Shown in pieces: positions 10,071-21,817 of a DNA stretch of 64,000 nt. Under the pieces are notes generated by a model, which saw nothing but the letters and a program-made list of their open reading frames with translations, was not told the DNA's origin and ran no database searches. Each line of letters starts with the position of its first letter. Position 1 is the first letter of the stretch. Source of the stretch: Macrothele yani (lineage: Eukaryota; Arthropoda; Arachnida; Araneae; Macrothelidae); the NCBI GenBank assembly GCA_039090855.1, contig CM077023.1, positions 79,769,127-79,833,126 on the forward strand, written 5' to 3'. The translations under genes were made by a program, and so were the position numbers.

Positions 10071-11506
10071 CACTGCTCGTCATAGAAATTGCCCTACCCA
10101 GAAGGAGGTGTGCTACAAATATAAAAATCACAGGGCGAGTGCACCCACTCGAGGTATGCAAATGATGTTCAACCGGAGCCGATGACGTCACACGTTCGTG
10201 AGATGAAGGTACCAACAGCAACAGGGATGGTAATGTGCGGCCGCTGGTGGAAGTGTTTCTGACGTTTCAGATTTGCTGTTTGTGCTAGGGAAACTCTTCA
10301 GCAAAGGCCGAAAATGCCGGGTACACGCCGTCGGCAGGTTTATCGCCATTTGGACTTGTTTCAGAGAAGAAGAATTTTAGGCCTATGTGAAGCGGGCTCG
10401 TCTACACGTCGTATCGCTGCACATGTGCAACGGGGTACACGAACTGTTGGACGCTGTTGGTACCAGTTGCTACAGGAAGGTTTGTACGTGCGTCGGCGCA
10501 GCAGTGGTGCAGTCCAACAGACGTCAGCACGCCTGGACCGGTGGATTATTCGACAAGCTCGTTCGTCACCAGAAAGCACTGCAACCGATATTCGACGCGC
10601 TGTGTGATCGGCCATGGACGTCGGCATGGCGACCCGAACTGCAAACCCAAGGTTACATGTCGCAAACGTGTGCAGTAGGCAACCGTTACGCTGACTGCCA
10701 TTGACGGCCAGCCATCGCAGCCCTCATCTAGCTTGGTGCCAAAGTCATGAGAACTGGGGTCACGAATGGGCCACTGTGGCCTTCAGTGATGAAACCCGTT
10801 TCTGTCTGAGTGCTGACCATCGATGCATCAGTGCCTGGCGAGATCCTGATGAGCGGACAGATCGTGGTTTCGTTCGCGACCGCCACACCGCTCATCAGGC
10901 AGGTAAGCGTGGTATGGGGTGCTATTGCGCATGACAGCAGGTCACCTCTTGTCCACATCACGGGAACACCGACAGCTGCACGATACATGAGCGAGGTTCT
11001 GCAGCCCATTTTGATACCGTACCTGAATGGCCTACAGCACCCCATTTTCCAGCAAGATAACGCCCGTGTACACACCGCTCGAGTTTTTCGACAATGTTTG
11101 CAATATGTTCAAACACTGCCTTGGCCAGCAAGATCACCCTATTTATCCCCAATTGAAAGCCTGTGGGTTCACATTGGATGTCGACTTCAATCTAATCGGC
11201 CTGCTCACGATCTCGATTAATTATGGAACCAAATCAACCGTGTTTGGTGTTCCATTCCTCAGGATGATATCCGTCGACTGCATGACTCATTGCCAAGCCA
11301 TATTGCTGCCTCTATTGTTGTTCACGGCAGTGAAACAACCACTTACTGAGGCTTACCCATTTTGCTACATTATCTCATCTGATAAACAATGTACGTGGCT
11401 GAAAATAACATCAAGGTATGCCCTTATGAATTCCTATTTGCATGCTCAATCTCACCCTCTATCGTCACTCCTTCTGGGTGGGAGTGAATTTCAATGTCGA
11501 GCAGCG
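10071..11506 (+). mobile_element. Tc1-like element
   Basis: Left end CACTGCTCGTCATAGAAATT and reverse-complemented right end CGCTGCTCGACATTGAAATT form inverted repeats, followed inward on both sides by CTACCCAGAAGGA / CCACCCAGAAGGA. TA flanks at 10069-10070 and 11507-11508. The transposase is on the plus strand. Confidence 0.85.
10314..11336 (+). pseudogene. Tc1-like transposase, inactivated but with a complete acidic triad
   Basis: The frame starts MPGTRRRQVYRHLDLFQRRR and carries a helix-turn-helix (LCEAGSSTRRIAAHVQRG). In-frame stops occur at about 10605 and 10684. The first Asp is in VAFSDETRFCLSADHRC. A frameshift near 10905 moves the rest to another frame, which holds VVWGAIAHDS, the second Asp in FQQDNARVHTARVFRQCL, and the Glu in LSPIESLWVHIG. 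The second stop-to-stop piece ends at 11220; homology continues to about 11336 (LPSHIAASIVVHG). About 340 residues would be normal for this family. Confidence 0.85.
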
Positions 11507-11508
11507 TA

Positions 11509-12238
11509 TCTTCTGCCACCAGAATCTTATACGTAACACATCGTCAATACTGTTTCAACATGTACCATGAAGCTTATGAGCATTAATAGTATAAATATTA
11601 TTTGAGCCAGAATTTCATTTTGCACAGCTGTTATTTTTTAATGTCCACCACAAAACTCATAGTCATCAATTGTGTAGCCGAATTCCATCAAAATAAAATT
11701 TTATAACTCTGTTATATTTTCAAAGTAAACTCCAATGATTGTTGTCAAGCCACTGCAGAAACACAATGTATGAATATTCCGTATGTTCCGACTCTTTCTC
11801 CTGTACGTAGTTCTCTTTTTCTAAGACCAATTGATCTTTTTATACATTTTCTGTTGTTACGCATTCATATGCATTGTGTCTTGAAATATGCCAGAAGGAA
11901 ACTTTACGCAAGTGGATGGAGAATGATTTTTCCTCGCCACTCTTGTAAATAGTACTGTCATACGTATCATTTTACTACGAGTATCTCCTGTAAAGAGTGT
12001 GCGTATCAAAATTTTATGGTTAAAGAATGTCACGGGATTTCTGTGTGACTAGCAGTCCGTTAACTATAACTGAAATTAATTCGCACTTATGAATCTGTTT
12101 TGCTTGGATAGTGTATTTTTCAATATTTGTAATGTGCTTTTTCTCGCCAGAGACTTCAATGCGATATTGATGTATTGTCATTCCTGAGCAGCGGGATCAT
12201 CGTATCTGAATATTCCAGGCTTGAAACTTGAATTCAAA
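11509..12238. other. Nothing recognised
   Basis: AT-rich. No gene, RNA or repeat family recognised. Confidence 0.5.
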
Positions 12239-13545
12239 CATGCACTACTGTTTGTGAAAATTGCAACACCATGAAGGACTGCTGGTATTAGCTTGAAACT
12301 TACTGGATATGTACAACAGGTTAGGACATGCAAATAATTAAAATGTCAGTAAAAATGCGCATATGGTCCGGAGCAGCCCCATTGACTGTCCGGTCTTAGG
12401 TATAGAGAGATGTTGTAATCAGTGAAGAACCAACATTGAGTCGAAAGGGTGTTTCTTAAGTCTCACTGTGCCCCGTCACCGAAGATGGCCGCATTATGAA
12501 CACCTCACGGACTTTCTGCGAGGAAGGATGAATGTTGGGATGAGAGAAGCTGGATCTTCCTACTGCTAAATTTCCACTCGTACGGGATGAAACGCCGGTA
12601 CAATGATGCGAACCTGGCGTCGGTGGAGAGATGAGGCTCAGACGCACAGAAATCGAGAAAACGGACCGCAAAAACGCACGGCTGCACGGGATGACAGACA
12701 CCTCTACCGCATTGCAGCTACCGATCGCACAGTGACATCCACGGTGTTAGCGCAGCAGGAGGAGCACTGTCTCAGGTCAGGCTTTGTCCTTCAGCCTAGT
12801 TCGACGTCGTCTGCTTAACAGAGGACTTGACTGGTCGTTAGCAGCTCATTGTTGCGCATTCCTTTGACTCTCAACTACAGGTGCCTCAGGCTGCAATGGG
12901 GTCTCGAACACAGACACTGGCACGCTGATTGACAACAGGTCGTGCTTTCTGACGAGTCACGATTCAACTTTATGCACCAGGAGGGTTGCACAGGTGTTCG
13001 ATGACATCTTGTGAACGGCACCTTGCAGCGTGAATTTTGAAGCATCATTCCGGTCCAACGCCAAGCGTCATGGTTTGAGGCGCCATTGGGTTTAATTCCC
13101 GATCTCGCCTCATACGAATTTAGGGAACCCTCAACAGCCAGCGATACATCAGGGATGTTTTAGTGGTAGAGGTGGTACCCTTCCTTCAGAGTTGTCCTGG
13201 CGCTATATTCCAGCAGGTCAATGCGCGGCTACACGTGGCTCGCAAGATCTTTTCCATGCAAGGCAGATATCGTTTCCTCCCTGGCATGCACGATCTCCGG
13301 ATATGTCCACGATCGAACATGCGTGGGACGTGATAGCTAAGTAACTGGCCCGTCAAACGCCTACACCAGTCACCATAAATGAACTCTCGTCTCGCACGGA
13401 AGCAGCATGGCAGGATAATCCCCAGGACGATATCAGAAACTTCTTCCTTTCAATGTCACGCCGTGCAGAGGTTGTTATTGTTGCTGGAAGAGGCTTTACA
13501 CGATATTGTGTTTTGAAGAGAAAAAAATATTGTATAGCTCTACAA
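12239..13545 (+). mobile_element. Tc1-like element, right end not found
   Basis: The left part has CACTACTGTTTGTGAAAATT then GCAACACCATGAAGGA, the type of end seen in the A/B/C Tc1 family of this window. I could not find a matching inverted repeat downstream of the transposase, so the right boundary is only the end of recognisable coding sequence. Confidence 0.6.
12470..13545 (+). pseudogene. Tc1-like transposase, inactivated
   Basis: The N-terminal helix-turn-helix is visible as EHLTDFLRGRMNVGMREAGS near 12500. A linker follows (QKRTAARDDRHLYRIAATD, 12660-12730). The first Asp is in VVLSDESRFNFMHQ near 12950. The second is lost: the motif reads FQQVNARLHVARKI near 13210, with Val for Asp. 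The Glu is kept in MSTIEHAWDVIAK near 13320. The C-terminal SMSRRAEVVIVAGRGFTRY is recognisable near 13460-13510. Several frameshifts and stops occur. The loss of the second catalytic Asp alone would abolish activity. Confidence 0.75.
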
Positions 13546-15222
13546 GTGTAATCAGTTATCTCCTGTAACATGAGGAATTTGTGATATAAATTTCATTCGA
13601 TATATAATTCAGTTTCGTTTGTTTGTCAGTTTATTTATCTTTGAAACGGCGATATTACTACTCGTCCTTCAAATTCAAAAATTTGGATTTTGCAAAATGT
13701 GTGTGCGTTTGTGTGATCCTTTTCCTTCTCCAACAATTTGTGGAATCTTAGCGCTTTTGGGATAGGATCTAAACACTAAATGGTGAATGTAGCAATAATT
13801 AATTAGGCGGCATACCTGATTCATTTGTCTTCGGTAATGACACCTCCTCTACGAGAAATCGGACCTGAAACTAGTTTTCTGTATTAGATAGCTCTGCTAA
13901 CTACTCATATGTCTTCCAGTTTTCCTTGTATTCAGATTTCTTGCTAGGTGGCGAAACTGATTATTTGTGTTTGTCACCATATTTTGGCTTCTAGCAGCCA
14001 GAGCGAAAAGAAAAGAAAAATATTAACCATATGTTTTGTGCTTAAGGGACATATTTTACGCCTGTTGGCAAAAATGTGTACTCGCACTATTCTTGATATC
14101 CGTGTATCTGAACAAGGATTTAAAGAATGCTGTTCACTCGAGCAGACATAAGCAACTCCAAAAATTTTAACGTACTTCTGGTTCCTCTTGACGGATTTTT
14201 TTTCCTTAAAGTGTCATAAATTTATACATTTATGTAGGATAGGCGTTGGTGGGTTCACTGGAAAGGGGAGTGATTCTAACTCAATGCAGGACTAACTTCT
14301 TTTGTTACAACTAAAATAACATTTAATGTACAAACAGTAATACAGGCGTCGTTGAAACGGAACCAAACATCGTCTTTACGGCGCATTTCCTCTTACTCGC
14401 GCACAAAACAACTTTCAGCTTTGTCTTTCTTCGTCTCTTCCTCGTATCTAGCTGAACTGGATCACCTACTCTTCTTCGTGAGAAAAGGAGGCAAGCTGCT
14501 TCTCACGCAATATCGTTGTGCCATCTATCGGCAACAGTTCAAAGAAAGTTTCGAAAGTCAAAAAGTTTATAGGGAAAATACCACATTTATATTTTAAAAT
14601 ATATCTTTCTTGAAGACAAAATGAAAATAATATTTCGTTGTGATGAAAGTTAGAGATAATAATGCACAAAACTTTCCCAAATTCCCAAGTTTTTACTTGC
14701 GCAAAATTTTTACGCTAGGGAGCAAATGTGTGTATTTTGCTATTTCTAGAAGAAGTATTAAAACATTATTTTCAGTCGAACAGAAGGAAGTATGTCCAAG
14801 GCTTTGTCTTTAAAGCTAACTGAGGCAACTTTATAGTATTTTGTAAACGTGAATTTATGAAAAACGGATTGGAGGAATTCTTTTGGAATGGGATGGAGAT
14901 ACTATGGTCAATAGTTTCTAGTTGTATTAGTATTGTGTTTTTCTGCTTGGTACAAACAACACTTAGCTGGAAAAGCACACAGAGTCTTCTGCTTGAAGAT
15001 CTGGTATCACTGTTAGTAAGGTTCCAGATGATAAAGGCATCTCGTGAATTATTCTAATTTTATGTCCTTTTTTCCTAGCCAAAAGTGATCCAAGGGGGAT
15101 ATGTAGTCTGTTCGGTCCGGTTCGACAGAACCTTTTGTTAAATTAAACGCTCGGATGATAAGTATGAAGACAAGTATTTGTCAGTTTATCACTCAGAATT
15201 TTATGCATTTTTCCTTTTTTTT
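13546..15222. other. Nothing recognised
   Basis: Ordinary AT-rich sequence. Short open frames at 13948-14151, 14352-14597 and 14857-15057 (+) show no family motif and no splice context I can defend. Confidence 0.5.
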
Positions 15223-16205
15223 AGCACGTCTTTTGTAAAAAAAATCGCGCTTATGTTATCGGTTCGTCCGTCCGTCCGCCTGTAGAGACAATATATCTGC
15301 AACTATTAGTCCGATTTAAAAAATTCTTTTTGCATTGGGAAGCTTGAAATATACAAATGTTGATCCTTTATTTAGTTGCTTTTTTTATGATGCGCAATTT
15401 CGCCACTAGAGGGCGTAAATGCAGGTGATGTCGAATTTAAAAATACGTTTTATTCCCCATATTTGCTTCTAAACATCCGATTGAAAAATTGCTTTTATCT
15501 TTCGATTCCATTTATGTCGAAGAGTATTTTAGGTACAGCTACTTTTTCAAATTACGCATATATTTCCCTCTAAGAGGCGTAAAAGTAAAGTACGTTTTCC
15601 CCGATATCTCTTCTTCTAAAACTTCGATTTCAAAAATGTTTTCTTTAGCGGATACAGCTCCTGATGGAAAATCTTTTGCATATAATTTCTAATTTGTGGT
15701 AAAGAATACTTTGGCCACCAGGGGGCGTAAGTGTTAATTTTTGCTTCTGATGTATTTGCCATAAAATATGAGCTCCTTAAATCTCGATTGAAAATTTTTT
15801 TTCGTGGACCGATACCACTCACGTCAATAAACCTTTTCAGAATAATTTCTTCTTAAAATATTGCATGGTTTCTCCACCAGAGGGCCTAGATATATATCTT
15901 ATTTTTGTCATCGGACTTCTAGAAGTAGTCCGATTTGAAAAATTCCTTCTTTGTTGGATAGTGTTTCCAGTGTGACATTTTTTTCATAAAATTTCAAAAT
16001 TTTCAAGTAATTCTTAGACTTTCCGCTAGGGGCGTAAAGGTAAATTACGTTACCCCTATATCCCTGCTTCTAAATCTCCCATTTGAAAAATTCTTTCTGC
16101 ACCAGATACAGCTCCTGTTGGGAAATCCTTTGCACATAATTCATAATTTTTCTAAAACAGGTTTGGCCACCAGGGGCGTAAGTCTTAATTTCAGCTTCTG
16201 ATGTA

Positions 16206-17620
16206 CACTGCTGGCCACCCAAAATGCAACACCAAGAAGGAAGCATCCGATTGGCCTGAAATTCGCAGCATGCGTCGCCCGCAAGAGGACATGCAAACGA
16301 TTAGCATTGCAGGGCATATGCAAATCATGTGCGCCCGGCACGCCACCGAGAAGCACTATAAGAAGGGTGCACAGAAGGCGGGGTGTAAGTAGTGAGAGTG
16401 TGTTGTGCTGCCGGACCTGTGCATGGGAAGCTTCCTGATGCTTCGTCGCAGAATACGGCAGTCATTCCAGCACGTTTCGGAGTTCGACAGAGGACGAGTA
16501 GTGGCTTATCGCGACAGCGGCTTATCGTACCGAGACATCGGCGCCCGTGTGGGACGACATCCAGACACAGTGAGGCGAGTAAGGATTCGGTAGGTGCAGG
16601 AGGGACGGACGGACCGACGTAAGCGATTGCCGCAGCCGCGGCACACCACCGATCGAGAGGACCGGCATGTTGTGCGGCGGGCATTGACGGCTCGCACCGC
16701 CCCATCACGAACGTTAGCCCAGGAATTAGGGTGTGTTGCGCAACAACCTGCGTCAGCACGTACTGTTCGACGTCGTCTGCAGGAGCGGGGACTTGTCGCA
16801 CTGCGCCCGTTGCTCCGATTACCATTGACGTTACACCCCCGGAGACTGCGGCGGCATTGGGCCGTTGAACGCCGCACCTGGACAACGGAATGGCACGACA
16901 TTGTCTTCTCCAATGAATCCCGCTTCTGCCTGCAACACCACGATGGTCGGATCCGCGTGTGGCGGCACCGCGGAGAGAGACTGCATGACGCCTGCATTAT
17001 GCATCGCCATACCGGTCATACCGGTCCGTCGCCTGCCGTTATGTGTTGGGGCTCAATTGGATATGACACCCGCACCCCTCTGGTACGCACGCCGGTACCC
17101 TCAACAGCCACCGCTACATCTCCGACGTTTTGGAGCTTGTTCCTCCCTTACCTGCAGGACCTGCCAGCGGCCACGTTTCAACAGGACAATGCGCGCCCGC
17201 ACGTGGCACGCATCGTGCAACAATTCTTCACGGCCCACCAGGTGTCATTGCTGCCGTGGCCCGCCTGTTCTCCCAATATGTCGCCCATCGAGCACGTCTG
17301 GTCGCTGATCGGCAACCGAGTAGCCCGGCAAGCACCACCCGCGGCTACGCCTGATGAACTGTGGCAACGTGTGGAAGCAGCCTGGACCGACATACCCCAA
17401 TCCCACCTCCAAAGCCTCTTTCGTTTGATGTCGCGGCGTGTAGCGGCCGTTATTGCCAGCCATGGGGGCCACACGAACTATTTATGTCTGCGTGTTCCGC
17501 AAGTCGCACGGGCCTGTAAGCTCAATCGTTTCATCTTTGTATGTATTGTTATGTGTCCAGTAAATCTGGCTTTGCTATCTCGTGTCCTTCTTGATGTTGC
17601 ATTTTGGGTGGCCAGCAGTG
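16206..17620 (+). mobile_element. Tc1-like element, copy A
   Basis: Ends CACTGCTGGCCACCCAAAAT on both sides as inverted repeats, continuing GCAACACCAAGAAGG / GCAACATCAAGAAGG. TA flanks at 16204-16205 and 17621-17622. Joining the flanks gives the normal HINE-like submonomer text (CTTCTGATG-TA-TTTGCA), so the insertion point is exact. Copies B (32475-33878, minus) and C (35667-37078, plus) are in the same window. Confidence 0.95.
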
Positions 17621-17730
17621 TATTTGCAACAAAATCTGGGCTCCTAAAATTTCGATTGAACAAAATTTGTTTGTGGATCGATACTACTCACGTTGATAAA
17701 CCTTTTAGGAACACTTTCTTCTTAAAATAA
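16414..17730 (+). pseudogene. Tc1-like transposase A
   Basis: The N-terminal part reads MGSFLMLRRRIRQSFQHVSE and a helix-turn-helix (RGRVVAYRDSGLSYRDIGAR). A TAG at 16591-16593 replaces the Trp codon found in copy C. A single open frame then runs 16594-17730. The first catalytic Asp is Asn (VFSNESRFCL); the second Asp (FQQDNARPHVARI) and the Glu (MSPIEHVWSLIG) are intact. A 1-bp deletion near 17092 is followed by a 2-bp deletion near 17138, which restores the frame with about 15 altered residues between. The normal TGA after GGHTNY is changed to TTA, so the frame reads through the 3' inverted repeat into flanking DNA. Confidence 0.9.
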
Positions 17731-18141
17731 TGCATGATTTCTACGTCAGAGGGCGTAGATGTATATCTTATTTTTGTCAATATCTCTACTTCTGGGAGTC
17801 CGATTTGAAAAATTCCTTCTTTATTGGATAGTGTTTCCGGTGCGAAATGTTTTGCCTTTAAATTCAAAATTTTCAACTAAATCATAGACATTCCGCTAGG
17901 GGGCCCAAAGGTATATTGCGTTTTCTGCGCTATTTCTGCTTCTAAAACTCTGATTTGAAAAATTCTTCCAGTATCGCATACAGCACCTGATGGAAAATCT
18001 TTTTCATATAATTTCTAATGTTTAGTAAAGAATGGTTTGGCTACCAGGGGGCATAAGTGTTCATTTCTGCTTATGTATTTGCAGCAAAATCTGAGCTCCT
18101 GAAAACTTGACTGAAAATATTACTTCGTGGACCTATACTGC

Positions 18142-18952
18142 TCAAATCAAAAAACGGCGTTGAATATTCTCGCTCTCAAGACACTCCTGGACAGCGACTG
18201 TTCGATGACATGTTGCGTTGTCGTCCATGAAAATGAATCTATCACCGACAGCACCACGGAACATGCGAACATGAGGTAGCAGAACAACATTAATGTATCG
18301 TTGGCCAGTCATAGTATCAGTTGGAAGCACATAGAGGGACGTACGGCCATTGATCATGATGCCAGCCCATACCATGACACTACATGTCGGATATCGGTCC
18401 CTTTCCTGTATGTTTGCTGGACAATATGCAGTACCACTATCACGCCAGATCAGTTGTCGTCGACAATCAGACGATAAACTGTATCTACTCTCATCTGAGA
18501 AGAGGACAGCAGACCAGTCGTTATCAGTCCAATTGCGATGTTGATGGCACCATTGCAAACGGGCGGTACGGTGACGTCTGGACAATGGGATGCACACAAC
18601 AGGACGGCGGGCGTATAGTCCTCCTTCATGCAAACGTCTGGCGACAGTTTTTCGGGAGATCCGCTTGCCAGTAGCAGCCATAAACTGATTTGCTACCTCA
18701 CTAGCTGTGTTGCGCCGGTGTCTTTTTGTTGATAGTACTATGTACCGATCTTCTGCAGGTGTCGTACTGCGAACACGACCTCCCCGTGACGTTTGATACA
18801 CTCTCCATTTGTTTGAAATGATTTCCAAAGCCTTGAAACAACACTGCGGCTGACGTCGAACTCCCTGGCAACATCTGTTATTTCTCGCCCTTCTTCAATC
18901 TTGCCAATAATACGACCACGCGTAAAATCATCTAGGTGATGTCGGGAAGACA
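18142..18952 (-). pseudogene. Tc1-like transposase, C-terminally truncated
   Basis: The start at 18952 gives MSSRHHLDDFTRGRIIGKIE with a helix-turn-helix (REITDVAREFDVSRSVVSRL). A frameshift near 18790 separates this from the catalytic part, which is otherwise open to 18142. That part has KRISRKTVARRLHEGGLYARR, the first Asp in VLFSDESRYSLSSD, VMVWAGIMINGRTSLYVL, and the second Asp in FIFMDDNATCHRTVAVQECL. It stops at the point where the WPARSPDLNPIEH motif should follow, so the catalytic Glu is missing. It is one of the best preserved transposase fragments here. Confidence 0.85.
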
Positions 18953-19060
18953 TACTGAAAATTGTAAGTTCGTCAATTGATTCTTTCCCTTTCAACTTTG
19001 CGTTTGAACAACAACGGTCAATACGCGTCAAATCCTTTATATCTCTTTCAGCGCTATGAC
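18142..19060 (-). mobile_element. Truncated Tc1-like element
   Basis: Only the 5' two-thirds of the transposase survives. The left side ends abruptly at 18142, where HINE-like sequence begins. I found no inverted repeat at either side, so the right boundary is an estimate based on the start codon plus the usual short leader. Confidence 0.6.
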
Positions 19061-19560
19061 GTCACGAACAAGTTCGGCAATCCAAAATTTGCATATGCAC
19101 AACACGTCTTACTGTATCCCGCACTTATGCTAATTTCCACATTTTCCTGCCTTCTATTTTATGGTTGCTATCGTTGCTATTGTCATCCGTCCTTAGCAAT
19201 TGTCCGGCAGTGTATAATGAGATTGACGCTTCGCCGTTCTTCTGCGCTTTACTCAACCTCCACTGTTGGTATCGTTATATTCCAACAGTTACATGGAGGC
19301 GCTATCTAGCCATATTCCTGCAACTGCTATTTCTGGAATCGCCAGAACACCTCGAGGTATCTCTGAGTTGTTTGACTGCGAAACTGATTCTGACTTCTTC
19401 TTGGCCAACAAGCTTGAACATTGGTGCACACCACCTTATTTCATCTCCATTTTCAAAACGGCCTGTTGCAATCACTTTCTACCCCGTCCTTAAGGCAATT
19501 CCTGATAACTTACTTCCCTTGCTTGTTTTATTTCTTAATACTTTCCCGCACATCATATCA
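19061..19560. other. Nothing recognised
   Basis: No family recognised. Overlapping plus-strand open frames (18977-19309, 19165-19581) show no motif. Confidence 0.45.
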
Positions 19561-19775
19561 TTTTTTTTATTGGAGGTTTAACGACCACCGTATGCAACTC
19601 AATGGGCTATAAGCAGTCGCCCGTCTCTAATTCAGGGTCACTGGTTCCAGGGAAGAGAGAGAGCCAGTGCCGTAAGACAAACACAACATCTATTCCTCAC
19701 CAGGATTCGAACCCGGACTCTTTTCGGACGAATGGTCAGAAGCCATTGCTTAGACCACTGCGCCACCGGGGCGGC
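19561..19775 (-). mobile_element. SINE1 copy c
   Basis: Well-preserved SINE1 on the minus strand. The head ends CCGGGGCGGC at 19775, with a good A box (TGGCGCAGTGG on the minus strand) and B box (GGGTTCGAATCC). The T run at 19559-19569 is the tail. Confidence 0.92.
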
Positions 19776-20052
19776 GGATTTTCTTCAGGCCAGTGTCATA
19801 GCTCAAAGGCTCAAAATGCATTATGAAACAAAAATCTTGTGCTGGGTGGGAACTAATCTTGGAATCAGTGTCTCATGATGAAAGCTAACTCTGTCGTAGC
19901 GTAGGATAAAATTTTTATCGAAAATTTGTATTTCATATAGGCTTAACTTCATTTGTGCCCGATGCCAGAAAAAGTTAATGAGATAATGCATCCTATCCCG
20001 CCCATAGCTCCAATAACACTCCCCCCCCCCCCCGCGCAAGCGAAAACTCACC

Positions 20053-20610
20053 ATGGAGATGTCACATTTGGCGTTTTTATTAAATTGCAAAGAACTGCGA
20101 ATAATCCCGAAAATTTTAATTATTCGTCAAATTCCTCTTCCTGCTCGAGACGCTACTGTCAAGCGAAGGGCTGAAGGCAAGCGACTCTCAACTATTATTC
20201 GTCAAGAAAGGAGCCTCATTGAATTTTTGCAGCGCCGAACATATGAAACACATCTGCTTTTAACTAAGAAGAAACATCCTATACTTTTGGACTGATTTCT
20301 TACAACCATCGTGGCTATATGCACCTCCGAACAACTCAAGGTGCAGGATACTCATGTAAAAAAGCTTTGCCATCTTGTTTCCGAGGAGGTAGCTAATAGA
20401 ACTTTAATTTCGTGTACACATCCTGTACGGTTCTCGACCCAGAACCCTACTTTCATTAAACTGAGCTCTACTCCTTTGAATTACATTCAGCAAAGCGCAC
20501 TTGCTAAAGGATTTAAATATTCCTCCCCTGTTACCAAAATTAATAATGTTCAACCCATCCCTGAAGTTGAAACTGTTTTCAAATTGAAACTGAGATCAAA
20601 GCCCTCCTGA
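20053..20610 (+). pseudogene. Penelope-like N-terminal region
   Basis: 20053-20295 reads LLNCKELRIIPKILIIRQIP and then a basic helical stretch (KRRAEGKRLSTIIRQERSL); 20311-20610 reads ISCTHPVRFSTQNPTFIKLS followed by ALAKGFKYSSPVTKINNVQP. These correspond to the conserved N-terminal 'leader' of Penelope-like proteins. A stop at about 20293 and a frame change near 20610 break it. Confidence 0.65.
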
Positions 20611-20859
20611 ACTCGGCTCAGGAGTCTACTCGCTACCAGATGTCCAGACATATTATCAAGCACTCTCATAATAAACACATGACTAATCAGCTTAAAAATG
20701 AGAAGAAGCAATTTCAACCGCTTAAACACGATGGTAATATTTCTATTGTTAGTGCTGATGAAGCACCTTAGATTATTATTCTCAACAGGACAGACTACTT
20801 AGAGAAAATGCAACAAGCCAGCAGCGCCGAACATACCAAACACATCTGATATACCGCAT

Positions 20860-21817
20860 GTTATTTGCCCCAAAGATCCTACTCAGGCTACGGTTGGTGC
20901 ACTTCTACCTTTGAAATCTCTTCCATCACTTCCTTCTTCCATTTCAAATGGCTTGCACACTCCCCAGGCTACCGTGTACCAGAGCTTTTTGGTAAGCTGA
21001 ATACTATAAAGCTGGTAACCCTATCCGCCCTCTCGTTTCTGCATATTGCAGCCTAACCCGTCCATTACAGAGCTCTTTAGCGAAATTGCATGTGCCTCTA
21101 ACCTCTAATTCACCTTACCCTATTTCCAGTTCCACTGTGGCTTTATCTCATATTAAATCTTTACACCCTTCCAATTCCCCATTTTTCATGGCCTCCCTCG
21201 GCGTGATTTCATTATTTCCCAATATCCCCGTTCCAGTTGTTCATGATCTTATTTCTTCCAAACTCTGTACTTTGGTAACTTATTCCCCCGATAACATCCA
21301 AGCTATTCTTTCCGCCCTTCGTTTGGTCTCTAATAGGACTTATTTCCATTTTAACGGTACCTACTTTCGTCAAATAGAGGAAGCGCCAATGGGGTCACCG
21401 TTGTCCCCCATTCTCGCGGAGATTTTACTTCAACATTTAGAAGAGGTTGTGATTCCTTTGGCGCCAATTAAACCCTTACTGTATTTACGCTATGTAGATT
21501 ATGTCTTAATATTTTGGCCCTCAACTCTGGAAGATCTCAATACTTTTGCCCCGTTAATGTCCTCTAAATTTCGTTCTATTAGGTTTACCCTGGAATTGGA
21601 AGAAAATTTGTCCCTCCCATATTTGGACTTCTTGTTGCGTCGGGACTCTGTTACTAAATCTATTTCTTATTCCGTCTACAGAAAACCAGGTTCTAATACA
21701 ACTTTGATCCCTTTTAACTCTTTCCATCTGCTTTGTCAAAAGTTATCATCCTTACATTTTTCGCTGGGACGAACAATATCGCATTCATCGGACATTGCTA
21801 TGCGCAATTTGGATTAA
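20860..21817 (+). pseudogene. Penelope-like reverse transcriptase core
   Basis: The core shows MASLGVISLFPNIPVPVVHD (RT2-type motif with the first Asp replaced), YFHFNGTYFRQIEEAPMGSP followed by LSPILAEILLQHLEEV (the AMGSPLSPxxA motif), YLRYVDYVLIFW (the RYVDD box with Asp-to-Tyr at the second position), SLPYLDFLLRRD and SVYRKPGSNTTLI. The family order is complete from RT2 to the thumb. Loss of the second Asp of YVDD would inactivate polymerisation. Upstream, 20860-21085 carries diverged sequence in another frame. Confidence 0.85.

Larger units (their letters stand above)
15223..18136 (+). mobile_element. HINE-like tandem-repeat element, copy 1 (3' end lost)
   Basis: Starts AGCACGTCTTTTGTAAAAAA directly after a T run, then a TCCGTCCGTCCGCCTGTAGA segment, then ~150-bp submonomers each marked by a (C/A)AGGGGGCGTAA box and a TCCGATTTGAAAAATTC box. 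The unit order is A, B, C (see the copy at 30228). The 3' end present in copies 2-4 is absent; the sequence breaks near 18136 at a truncated Tc1 element. Tc1 copy A interrupts it at 16206-17620. No coding capacity of its own. Confidence 0.75.

Noticed and set aside
16506..16997. 163-codon minus-strand open frame, and similar antisense frames at 33223 (197 codons on the other strand of B frames) and 16325-16885
   Set aside because: They are antisense or out-of-frame shadows of the GC-rich Tc1 transposase genes A, B and C; compositions are Arg/Ser-rich without domains.
15223..18136. CRISPR array or centromeric satellite
   Set aside because: Repeats are ~150 bp without unique spacers, the host is eukaryotic, and defined 5' and 3' ends with dispersed copies argue for a mobile element rather than a pure satellite.
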